Part shown: positions 50,384 through 59,994 of the stretch, one piece after another | Numbering within the stretch: the stretch's first letter is position 1 | Layout of the letters: the number at the start of each line of letters is the position of its first letter | NCBI GenBank assembly: GCA_003254885.1 | Contig: QANT01007091.1 | Span: forward strand, 1-59,994 | From: Purshia tridentata | Taxonomy: Eukaryota > Streptophyta > Magnoliopsida > Rosales > Rosaceae | Length of the DNA stretch: 59,994 bases | Direction of reading: 5' to 3' | The notes under the pieces: model-generated | The model's input: the letters and a program-made list of their open reading frames with translations, nothing else | Database searches by the model: none | What the model was told of the DNA's origin: nothing | Program-made: the position numbers and the translations under genes

Positions 50384-51490
50384 TGATTTTTATCATAAAT
50401 GGTCCATCAACTTTCATCCATATATCAATTTAGTCTTTAAAATGTATTTTCACTCAATGTGGTCCTCCATCTTTACTATATATGCACATCAGTGTTGTCC
50501 TTCCATTATATCTTGTCTGAATTTTTGTAAAAAATTGTCATTTTCAGTGCACGTGACCCTTTTTTCAAGTGCAAAATAGTTTTCACTAGGGGTGGGCAAT
50601 GGGCGGGGTGAGTCGGGTGGGAGCACAACCCGCCACCACCCCCATAGTCAATGGGCGGGGCGGTTGCAAGTTAATTGGGGAGTGGGTTGGAGCGGGTCGG
50701 TGGCGGGCGAGCCGTTTAGGTATAGTGGAAATTAAAGAGAGTGAAGGTAGGTTTATATGCATGCCAATCTTCCAAAATTGAAGTAAATTATTTATGTATA
50801 TGCTTAGGATGATGTTAATGACCCCCATTTCACCCATAAAAAAGGACTTATCTTCTCTCCAAAGTATGGAAATAATGTTTCTTAAATTACATAAGTGAGG
50901 AAAGTGATGAATAAGGTAATTATGTAAATGGATAATAATTTTACTAGCTCTTCACTCTTGTAGAAAACATCCATCCTATTCCCTATATTGCATAATCGGT
51001 TAAACGGGTGGTGATGGGCGGTGAAGGAGGGAACCCAAATCCGAGCCGTCGACTATCGGGTGGGTCGGGTGGAGACTAAACAGGTGGCAGATCAGGCGAT
51101 AAGTGGGGGCGTGCGGGTTGATGCCCACCCCTAGTTCTCACATGTCCGGTAATCACCCAAATTTTTTGTCATTCTTTAATTCCAATTTTACCCTTAAAAA
51201 ATACTAAAAAAGATTAAAAATAAAATACTTTAATTAAAAAAGAACAAAAGAAAAAAATCATCTCTAATTCGCTCTAGCTAGCATGTATTAAGACATTTTT
51301 ACCCCTAAAAAAAGCTTCATGTAACACACGTAATCATTTTTTATGGCATTTCAAATGGAATTGAACGGAAGACAACGTTGATGTGTGGTGATAAATATGA
51401 AGGACCACATTGAATGAAAATGCATTTTAAAGACCAAATTGATACTTTGGTCAAAGTTGAGGACTTATTTGTGATTAAAAAAAACAGAAG
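50384..51490. mobile_element. TIR element interrupted by a hAT-like element
   Basis: The left end GGTCCATCAACTTTCATCC...AATTTAGTCTTTAAAATG and the right end (reverse complement of AAGTCCTCAACTTTGACC...AATTTGGTCTTTAAAATG) are inverted repeats of roughly 90 bases. The outer limits are approximate. The body is split by the hAT-like element at 50587-51133. Non-coding. Confidence 0.6.
50579..51141. mobile_element. Nested hAT-like MITE with 8-bp target duplication
   Basis: Element 50587-51133 (547 bp) starts TAGGGGTGGGCAATGGG and ends GATGCCCACCCCTA. Flanking octamers GTTTTCAC (50579-50586) and GTTCTCAC (51134-51141) differ at one base, the hAT target-site signature. Its G-rich ends (GGGCGGGGTGAGTCGGGTGG) stand out from the AT-rich host. 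No transposase. Confidence 0.85.
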
Positions 51491-51920
51491 TAAAGAGATC
51501 TTAAACTATATATTGTGACACAAAATTTAAAATTCTTGATATCAAATTATATACTCTCAAGCCAATAACCATTTAATTTAGTGGATGGTACTAAGCTAAC
51601 TCGATCTCATGATCCAATAAAATAAAATAAAGTATATATATATACTCACAACAAAGAAAACTACGTATTTTAAACTTTCATTTAATTATCATTTCAAGAA
51701 ATCCTAAATACTAAATTCAAAACACTTAATCATAATTCTCAAAACGAGGTAAATTCGAAGATAAACTCAGGAGGAGGAAGCACAAAAAACTTAAGTAAAG
51801 GATATTATTTCGAAAAGATTGCTGGATCACATCTTGAAGTTAGCAACAGTGGTGTTATAATTGGATAGGTCTAACCTACCCTCTGCAAATATTAAAGCAG
51901 CGGTGCTAGATTTGTCCTGC

Positions 51921-51973
51921 CACATGACACATGACACATGACACATAACACATGACACATGACACATGACACA
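51921..51973. repeat. Heptamer minisatellite (GACACAT)n
   Basis: About seven units of GACACAT, one with G to A at its first base. Located in otherwise ordinary intergenic DNA. Confidence 0.9.
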
Positions 51974-53222
51974 AGACCAACATTTTAATGTTTTTGTTTT
52001 TCTATGTTATAATAACTAATTAACAGTCACGAGCCCAGCTTGGACTGTTCAGATCAGATGTCCATATATCATATACCCACCCAACTGTCCCGAATATGGT
52101 TGTTAAAGTTTGTTAAGTCTATATGCATGGGGTACTTAATTTTATTTCTTGGTGTTAAGTTCACAAAACTAACAATTTTAGAGGAACTATGAAAGAAAAT
52201 AGGAGATCAGAATATTGATTTCATCAATTTGATTCCAAAATTTTACAATATGATTCTTTTAATACATGGGGCTACAATAAAGAAATGGAATCAATATATC
52301 AGCAAATTAATGAGACTAACTTGACTAAATTCGTAATACTATATTAATATAATACGTGATATTATTAATTAGTGTGAGACTAAAAAGATAGTGTGAAAAT
52401 TTTGAGTCGGCAATATCCTAATATATCTGTTTTTGGACCTTTAGAGTTTGGCCCTAAGTAACCAAAAAAATTTGATTAAAAAGTTTTAAGGGATATCCAA
52501 ATTACATCCATTAATAAGTTCTGATTTATTGTCCTCCAATATAACAAAAAAAATTGAAGGTCATTCTCAAAAAAGAAAAAGTTAAAGGTCATTTTGGATA
52601 TGCATTTATGATGGATAATGCTTTTTTATCCCGACTCTTTTACCAACTCTCTTTTTTTACCAATTTTGATTATTAACTTTTTTTCCAATTTTTTTTTTCT
52701 CATTCCCGACTTATTGCTTACTTTAGAGTATAAAAGCATCAATAGAGTTTACATATTAGATTTTAACTCTCAAACTGTAGACAACAACCCAAAAGTTGAA
52801 AGTTAAAACTTAATATTTAAGTGATGAACGGATTTCAATCGATGACCGAATTTCAAATGCAGGTTGATTGGCGCCTACATTCGTATATAGCTTTGTTTTA
52901 AAATAAACATTCGGATAAAAGGTGAGCTATTATTTAATGAAACTCAAACATAAAATTTTGGGTTCATTAAGGTAATCACAACCCAAAAAAGTTAACAAAA
53001 AACACTCAAATTCACGAATTTAATTTTGTGCTAACATCAACCCACCCACAACCCAAAACAGACCCAGCACTATGCAAATAATCGTAAATAGTTACAATTT
53101 TCACCTGTAGTTTCAGTTTGCATTTTCATTTCGTAATTTTAGTTCACAGTTTCACTTCCTAATTTCAGTATTTTTCTAGATATGAGTTCCATATCCGAAT
53201 TCCATTGTTGAAAAATTAATAT
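51974..53222. other. Intergenic DNA, no gene found
   Basis: AT-rich; nothing recognisable apart from short T runs. Confidence 0.5.
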
Positions 53223-54848
53223 GTATATAGTTGGCTTCAGTTGCGGAATCCCCTTTTTTGGCTTAAATACAGGTTTACCCGTTGGATCTCAATCAAATGA
53301 GATCTGATGGCTGGGAAATAACTTGCCCATCTAACCCAAGCTAACCCCCTCCCTAACCCAGCTAACCCCCTGAGTCATTCCCACCGTCGCCGTTACCTCT
53401 AGCTTTTCTTCGAGAGCCCACCATCATCTCTTCTTCTTCTTCTTTGCGAGCCCACAGTTGGGTTCTGCTTCTTCTTCTTCTTCGCGAGTCCACCATCGAC
53501 TGGGTTCTTCGATTTGGTGTGCTCAGAGCTCAGAGCTCAGAGGTGGGTTCTTCTTCTCGAGCTTCTGTGGATGGGTTCTTCTTCTTCGATGGTGACGGGC
53601 AGCTGGTAGGGGTGGGCATTTTTATCGTAAAACCGAGAGACCAAACCAAACCGGCCCTAAAAAAATGTAAAAAACCGTGTTGACTATTTTGGTCAAACAC
53701 CATTATAAGAACCGAACCAAACCGTCCTTTATAGGTGTAGGTGGTAGTTTTGCGCCTAATAAGACCAAGTCAAACCAAACCGGACCGTAAATATATATAT
53801 ATATAATTATAATTTTACAAATAAATTTATGATTTATATATGATTTTAAATTAAAAAGTGACCAAAAAAATGTTTAAAACTTTAAATTCCAATTTTTAAT
53901 TTTCTATTATAGAGTAAACAAAAAAACAACTCCGATATTATATAAAATATATTTGTATAATGTATTAAACTATATATAAAGTATAACCTTTAAACATATA
54001 TATATATATATATTCAAATAATAAAATATAAGGTATCATATTCATATAAGCTATAATGTATATGATTTAGGAAATTAGAAATATAAAGTGTTTGCCATTT
54101 AAAGTTTAAACTATACGGTATACCCTAAACAAAATTACTAATCTTAGTAATATATATTTTAGAATTAATATGACAAATATGTATATAAAAAATTAATTAC
54201 ATAACATATTAGAATATTACATGGCTGAACTGGTTGGGTTGGTGGCTGGTTGATGGCTTTTGATGGCTTATGGTGGCTGGATGATTAAGTTTTGGTTAAT
54301 TAGTTTTAGTTTAATTTCTTATAGACTATCGTTATTGTTTGAATTTGTGAACTTTGTGTGTTTTGTTTTTAACTTTGGTTGGATTGAAATTTGGAAAGTG
54401 TGGAAACTATCAAACACTATTAAAAATATTTGGATTTGGATTTTGGACTTTGTATTACTATATAACACCCGAACCAAACTGTAACCGTATAAGATTTGGT
54501 TTGGTTTGGTTTTCTTCTCATTTTTGTGGTGCGATGCACTGAACCAAACCATTCTTATATTTATGGCGCGGTGCATGGTTTTACACACACATTGCACCAA
54601 ACCAGACCGTGCCCACCCCTAGCAGCTGGGTTCTTCTTCAAAAAAAATTAACAGAGGTCACAGGGGGGATGCAATTTGGGAATGACTTAGGGGGTTAGCT
54701 GGGTTAGGGAGGGGGTTAGATTGGGTTAGATGGGCAAGTTATTTCCCAGCCATTAGATCTCATTTGATTGAGATCCAACGGGTAAAAAAGCATCCCGTAT
54801 TTAAGCCAAAAAGGGGATCCCGCAACTGAAGGCAACTGTATATATATA
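53223..54848. mobile_element. Long-TIR DNA element interrupted by a hAT-like element
   Basis: Inverted ends of at least 150 bases: from GGCTTCAGTTGCGGAATCCC at the left, through GTTGGATCTCAATCAAATGA and CTAACCCAGCTAACCCCCT, matched in reverse at 54660-54840. The termini merge into (TA)n, so a TA target duplication cannot be told from the flank. The interior is a TTCTTCTTCTTCGCGAGCCC-rich stretch that creates long but meaningless frames. The same family forms the inner arms of the palindrome at 37725-40358 and the fragment at 41550. The superfamily is uncertain (long TIRs suggest Mutator-like). Confidence 0.75.
53599..54629. mobile_element. Nested hAT-like element with perfect 8-bp target duplication
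   Basis: Element 53607-54621 (1015 bp) has ends TAGGGGTGGGCA and TGCCCACCCCTA, perfect inverted repeats, flanked by GCAGCTGG on both sides (53599-53606 and 54622-54629). Subterminal ACCAAACCAAACCGG-type words are repeated in both directions. No transposase frame; non-autonomous. Confidence 0.92.
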
Positions 54849-55887
54849 TGTCCGAACTAAGAGGGAAGTGACCTGATTAATAATAAACTAACCTAATTAT
54901 TATATTTTACTATTAAGGGTATTACACGTGAAAAACAATAAGTAAAAGGTAGTCTAAGGTAATTTATTCTTAAAAAAAATTTCCTTGTTTTTAACTTTTA
55001 AAAATTTGTTAGTCAAATCTCTTCAAAAAAAAAAAAAAAACAGTGTTACTCAATCACATGCCACATTAAAAATGTTGGCCTAAGTCCTAGTTAATGAATT
55101 AGAACTGAACCTCAATGTAGTTAATTATGATCTTACAAAAATTCTATCCCATGATGCTGATGAGATCTCATTCTTGTTAGAAAGAATCTCGATCTTGACA
55201 TTGAGAACCATCAATAAGGGAGGTAATGAACACAGCAGTGATGACTAGAAGTGGCAACTGCATATAGATCAGAGAATATATAAATGAGGTTTTGGTCCAA
55301 AAATTAAAAAGGGAGTTCAATTCTTTTTAGCAGTCTAATTATTTGCTTAATTAGAAATGAATATTAATTTTTTTTTTGTTATTTTTGTTAAAATTCTTTG
55401 AATAGTATTAGACAACCAAGTGAGGAAAGCCCAATATAAAGCAAAATTAACTAAAATTATGAGTCTGATTTGGTTTTCTTGATTAAAAAAAGAAAAACAA
55501 GGATCTTGGTTTACGCAATATTTTCACTGCAATAGGTCCTATGAGGATCTAATTATGAGAGGTTGTTTTATAAGTTCTTAGATTAATCCATTAGCATATA
55601 TTTTTATTGACTTAAACTTACACATACCCATGCATTTTATTACACAATAACCCATTTTAAATTACTAGTCCTTAAAAAAATTAATTAATAAATAAAACCT
55701 CACCCAAAACCATTTTATTCATCTCCTAATTGCTTACTTAATCTGCTCATGGGTTAACCCACAACCTCCTTAGGTGGAGAATGAGACTTATGTAAACATA
55801 ACATTAAGCCGACAAATAATATGTCATTTGATTAATTATTTAATGACTCTTTAGTCCCTCATAATTAGTTCCTCATGACGACAACGG
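54849..55887. other. Intergenic DNA, no gene found
   Basis: AT-rich; no supported gene. Confidence 0.5.
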
Positions 55888-56710
55888 GATGAGGCAGGGC
55901 TGGTTTGGCCTCTCCATCCCAGTCCCCGTGAAAAACTCTCATTCCCATCCCCACTCCATTCCCCATCGGGGGTTCCTCGTCCCCATCCTCGTTGGGAAAA
56001 CAGATTTCCCATTTATATTAAAATATGATAATTAATTAAGTAAAATTAACATCTCCAAACTATTGTATACTATGTAAATATATATAGTATACATATAAAA
56101 ACATAAACAATACAATTAGCCAAAAAGAAATAAATAATACATGTATATTATTAAATAATATATGCTTGAAAGTAAAAAATATATAATACATATGTACAAT
56201 AGTGATGGGCATGCAAGTTGCACAATGTATTTCATTTTTTTACTATTTATATATTATAAAACCTATAATTTATAACGTATAAATATACCATGCCCTATTC
56301 CTGTGAAGAAATCTAAGCATTCATCTCAAAACCAATTGACTATGGGAGGAGTAGCCCAAACCTTTATAAATTACTAGTAAGGCCCTCACATCTTCAATAT
56401 GAAATTTTTCTCAACATGCTCCTGCACGTGTGGCATTATTTCAAGCCTAACATGTGGACAATTTATATTGGGTGACGTGGGAGCACGTGTGGCCCATTGG
56501 GCACATCACGTGGATAACCTGCTCTGATACAATGAAGGAATCTAGGCATCCATCCCAAACCCAATTGGCAATGGGAGGAGTAGCTCAAACTCATATAAAC
56601 CACTAGTAAGGCCCTCACATTTTCAATGTGGAATTTCTCTCAACACCCTGAACCCGAGTCAAGGAATGAAATTCTCCTCATACCCGCCCCCAAATTCATA
56701 TTTTCACATT
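55888..56710. mobile_element. GC-rich-ended element, host of the TRIM insertion
   Basis: The left part (55888-56010) is rich in CCCCATCCCCAT/GGGATGAGGCAGGG words like those of some hAT-type MITEs, and the right part (56646-56690) resumes with GAACCCGAGTC...CATACCCGCCCCC. Removing the TRIM and one target copy joins CCCTATTCCTG to AACCCGAGTC smoothly. Ends are not precisely set. Confidence 0.35.
56299..56650 (-). mobile_element. Complete TRIM retroelement (342 bp, 113-bp LTRs)
   Basis: Two direct repeats of 113 bp (56304-56416 and 56533-56645), each beginning TG and ending CA in plus orientation, enclose 116 bases. Immediately inside the right repeat, GCTCTGATACAA is on the minus strand TTGTATCAGAGC, a primer-binding site for initiator Met-tRNA with one mismatch, so the element reads on the minus strand. 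A GCAGGAGCA purine stretch stands before the other LTR as a possible polypurine tract. Flanks TCCTG and CCCTG form a 5-bp target duplication with one mismatch. It codes for nothing and depends on another element's proteins. Confidence 0.85.
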
Positions 56711-56810
56711 GATTTTTTCTCTTTTTATTTTTGGATGATCAAATGGAAATTTGTAGGAACCAAAGTGTTCACAATTTATGGCAAAGCAAGGTACCCACAT
56801 GCAAGGTGTT

Positions 56811-57970
56811 AAATTTCGTTTTTAGGAGGGGCCGAAATTTTGAAAGCTTCCATAAAAAATTTCGGTCATTTCGCCGAAATTTCCCGAAATTTTCAAAATG
56901 AAATTCAAACCCTAAAATCAAAATCACAATTACACAAAATTGGCACATAAGACCTTAGGGGAATGAAAGCCTAAGGTGAGAGAAGGAAAACCCAAAAAAA
57001 AAAAATGGTGATCGGAGCTCGGAGGTGGCCGGAATCGGAGAAAGAATCTGACGGTGGCAGGGTTTAATTTCGCATTTTCCGATGCCTGTAGTGGCTGGCC
57101 GGCGTGAAGAAGGGCGAGAGAAGATGGCCGGCGCCTGGGGGTCCCGTTGGTGGCCTTGGGTTGACCGGAAAAGGTTGGGTTGGTGGCCGAAAATTTTGGT
57201 GGCGTGACTGTGCAAAGAAGGAAGAGAAAAAGAAAAAAGAAAGAAGAAGACCAGCCAGGTGGTCACGGGCTGCAGGGAGAGAAGGGAAAGAAAGGAAAGG
57301 AAGGAAAGAAAAAAAAGAAAGGAAAAGAAAAAAGGAAGGAAAGAAAAAAAAGGAAGGAAAAGAGAAAAAAAAGAAGGAAAAAAAAAGGAAAAAAAAAAAA
57401 GAAGGAAGGAAAAAAATAAAAATTTAGGATTGATTGAAGTTTGAGGTATTTAGGCAATTGGAAAAAAAAAGTTTGGAATTTCGTATAAGGTTTTATTTAA
57501 TCTTTTAATTTTGGGGTTTCATTTGGTCTTTGGTTTGGGTTTCGTTTTGTTTTTTTAATTTCTAAACTATATATTTCTATACAAAAAATAATTAAAAATG
57601 CCCTAAAAAGCCTAAATCTCTAATATCTTATACCTTATCCTAAAAAATATAAAATATAAATAATATACTAATTTCATTTATTAATTATACTAATTTTATT
57701 TAACTGTATATTTGTCTCCAGCGCACATTATAATCACCTTAACACATGAAACCTATTATAAAATTTGGTTTTTTCAATATTTTTTTTATCAATAGAGTAG
57801 ATTATATGTTAAATAAACATATAGTAAAGTTTCATTCAAAATTTCCGTATTTTAATAGCAATTTTCCTCATTTTCGTTAAAATTCTAGCAAAATTGAAAT
57901 TTTCTCGAAATTTCCATCGAAATTTCCATCGAAACTTCCATCGAAAATTTTTACAAAACCGAAATTTAAC
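56811..57970. mobile_element. GAAATTTC-rich repeat region
   Basis: Begins near GTTAAATTTCGTTTTTAGGA and ends near CGAAATTTAACTC, with many CGAAATTTCC words at both ends in opposite arrangement, suggesting an old inverted-end element. The centre is GC-richer (57000-57180), followed by a purine tract at 57215-57430. No target duplication recognised. Confidence 0.35.
57215..57430. repeat. Purine-only tract (GGAAA-type)
   Basis: About 215 bases made almost only of G and A on the plus strand, mostly GGAAA and GAAAAA units. It produces Lys/Glu/Arg-rich frames in all plus frames that are not genes. Such tracts can form triplex DNA. Confidence 0.9.
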
Positions 57971-59994
57971 TCTTTAACCACGTGACAATATTTTAAGTAT
58001 TATTTACACTTGATTTATTATTGTCGTTACAACCAAGATATTTCTATGGCTAAAAGGAATCCCTCATCACTATCACAAACAGGTGGTAGGCATAGATGAA
58101 TTTTATATTATTATATGCTATACACTATAGGCAGTACGTGGCCACAGAGAGCAACATGGTTACAGCCCCATGCCAGTTTTATCATTATTATGGGTCAATC
58201 ATTGATGCTTATTTGCAATCAAGCATTTTGGCAATAAATGGCTGAACATGCATATGGTTGGGGGCTATTCATCCATAATTAATAATTATAACTCTCCTTC
58301 TTTCGGTTCGGGGTTCACTTGGAATCTACGAAATTTGATCCCTTTTATCAGTTTAGTACCTACGGTCTATTCGTTTCCAATTTAGTATCTAAGTTGACTT
58401 TTTTGTGTCAAATAAACCAATCAAACTTTTTTCTCCCAAAAAAAAAAAATCAAACTTTCACTACAAATTTCTAAAGAAAATGTTAGGTGTCTTCTCTTTG
58501 TGCCTTCTTCTCTCTTCTTTTGTTTATTTGATAATTTGATTTCACAATCAGAACCGTTTAATTTCTAGATCATCTCTGTAAAAAATTAACTAAATCAGAA
58601 ATCGTATAGTGATTTATCTTTTATTAAATAACAAATGATGAATCTAACTGTTACCAAAACCATCTATTTCTACCATTAGTTTGATATATTTTGTCCTTAA
58701 TTTAGGTACTAGATTGAGAGATGAGTGCTTGCAATCTTTTATTTTCAACCCCTGCTTCTATCTTCTCTATTCTCATGCTCATTATCCACTGCAGTCTCAT
58801 AATCGAAACTGCTCAATTTCTAATTAAATAACCATTTAAGAATACAACAAATCAATTAAATTGAAAATTATTTATTTATCTAACTGTTTTGAAATAAATA
58901 GGCTCGGTAAATCTAATTATTACTAAAACTACTATTTCAATAACAATTTGATGATTGTCGATTTCAATTGATTTTTTATAAATATAATCTTCAAAAGGTA
59001 ATTTAGAAATAAAAGGTTCTGGCATGAGACTATACTATGAAATGAGCAAGAGAAAGAAAGCAGTGGGAGAAGATAGAAAGAAACAGATCAAAATCACAAA
59101 CTAAGAATGACAAAAAAAAGTTGTAATTTTTTTTCATTGGCATAAATATCGATCACTCCACATAATCCTACTTACTTAGCACTTCATTTAAGTAATTGGT
59201 ATTAGCAAGTAAGCAGTCCCTTTGGTTTTGGTATGAGGGGACACTTCCCCATATGGTCACCAACAAAGACCAGTACGGCTATTCATATCCACTATTTGGT
59301 TCACCTTCCCCATAAAAACTGGATTTTAATATATAACATAAAGATATGTTTTATTGTTATGTTAGAAAAGCAAAATCAAGTCCTTGCTTTTGCATTTAAG
59401 ATCTTGTTGGCAGTAAGGATAAATAAAATCCATGAAAAGGATGTATTTTAAAGACCTCCACCAAAGCCCTAGCTCATCTTGAATAATATAAATGCATTGC
59501 AGTGACAGAAGATAATAAAATATTGGTTTGAGTATCTTCATCAACTTTTTCTATAGTTTAGTGCCTTCTAGCAAGTCGTTTTTATATTGTTATTGTTTTT
59601 GGTAGACAAACTTCTTGCCTTACGTCACGACCTAAGGGTGGGCTTGCCACTTAGAGATGGTGATCCAAAATTAAAGACTTATCACTAATAATTAAGATTC
59701 TTTATAATCGCTCCGCTAGCTTATATAGCTCAACACACTCTTATTATAATCTACTACATTTCTGACGTATAATGTCCCAATTTTAGATCTTTGAAAAAAT
59801 TAATTATTTGTCTACGTGTATGATTACCTAAAATATGGGCCTGATGTTTACACACAAAAGTATGGGTCTCACCCTCACGTGTTTGAGGAGGAGCATTAAA
59901 CAAGGTCGACCACATTTTAGTTAGCTAGACTAATAGGTTAACTTTTTTGGGATGAATATTTATTTTAAGGCCCAGGCTATACCGACCACCCTTT
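57971..59994. other. Intergenic DNA, no gene found
   Basis: AT-rich DNA to the window edge. I see no exon, RNA gene or clear element ends; short frames lack any known motif. Confidence 0.5.

Noticed and set aside
57104..57457. Several overlapping long frames on both strands, Lys/Arg-rich or Phe-rich
   Set aside because: They come from the purine-only tract at 57215-57430, which is open in several frames by composition alone.
1..59994. CRISPR arrays, tRNA or rRNA genes, bacterial-style operons
   Set aside because: Looked for by eye and not found; no regularly spaced repeats, no tRNA-like B-box with matching stems, and the genes are intron-containing plant genes.

Overview
The window is nuclear DNA from a flowering plant, most probably a eudicot. 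Its genes are broken by GT-AG introns, the intergenic DNA is AT-rich and packed with small transposons, and the encoded families (FRO ferric reductases, a KORRIGAN-type membrane endoglucanase, CER4-type fatty acyl-CoA reductases, an MLO fragment) are plant families. The species cannot be fixed from the sequence alone. Two single N positions (2081 and 36306) mark joins in a draft assembly.

Layout. (1) 1-15.2 kb: two tandem plus-strand ferric reduction oxidase genes, FRO-A (1274-6482) and FRO-B (9333-15181), each rebuilt here as nine exons. Five of the nine exons have identical lengths, and the ~300 bp before each start codon are also related. (2) 15.2-19.9 kb: no gene; a 325-bp tandem duplication, a MULE-type MITE with a perfect 9-bp target duplication and a hAT-like MITE. 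(3) 19.9-23.0 kb: a complete six-exon KORRIGAN-type GH9 endo-1,4-beta-glucanase (620 aa). (4) 24.0 kb: an isolated first exon of an MLO gene, followed by an inverted second copy of the MULE-MITE; the rest of MLO is missing. (5) 26.1-32.7 kb and 43.1-49.6 kb: two minus-strand fatty acyl-CoA reductase genes, FAR-A (492 aa) and FAR-B (490 aa), ten exons each with nearly identical exon lengths; their introns hold several fold-back MITEs. (6) 37.7-40.4 kb, between the FAR genes: a near-perfect inverted repeat with arms of ~1.28 kb, able to form a very long RNA hairpin. (7) 49.6-60 kb: no gene found; nested DNA transposons (two hAT elements inserted into other elements, both with readable 8-bp target duplications) and a complete 342-bp TRIM retroelement with 113-bp LTRs.

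Working together. The genes are independent eukaryotic units, not an operon. FRO genes reduce Fe(III) at a membrane, KORRIGAN acts in cellulose synthesis, and the FAR genes make primary alcohols for wax or suberin-type lipids. The two family pairs are local tandem duplications. I found no convincing wholly new biological system; the most unusual structure is the 2.6-kb palindrome, and the best-defined structures otherwise are the nested mobile elements and the beheaded MLO gene.
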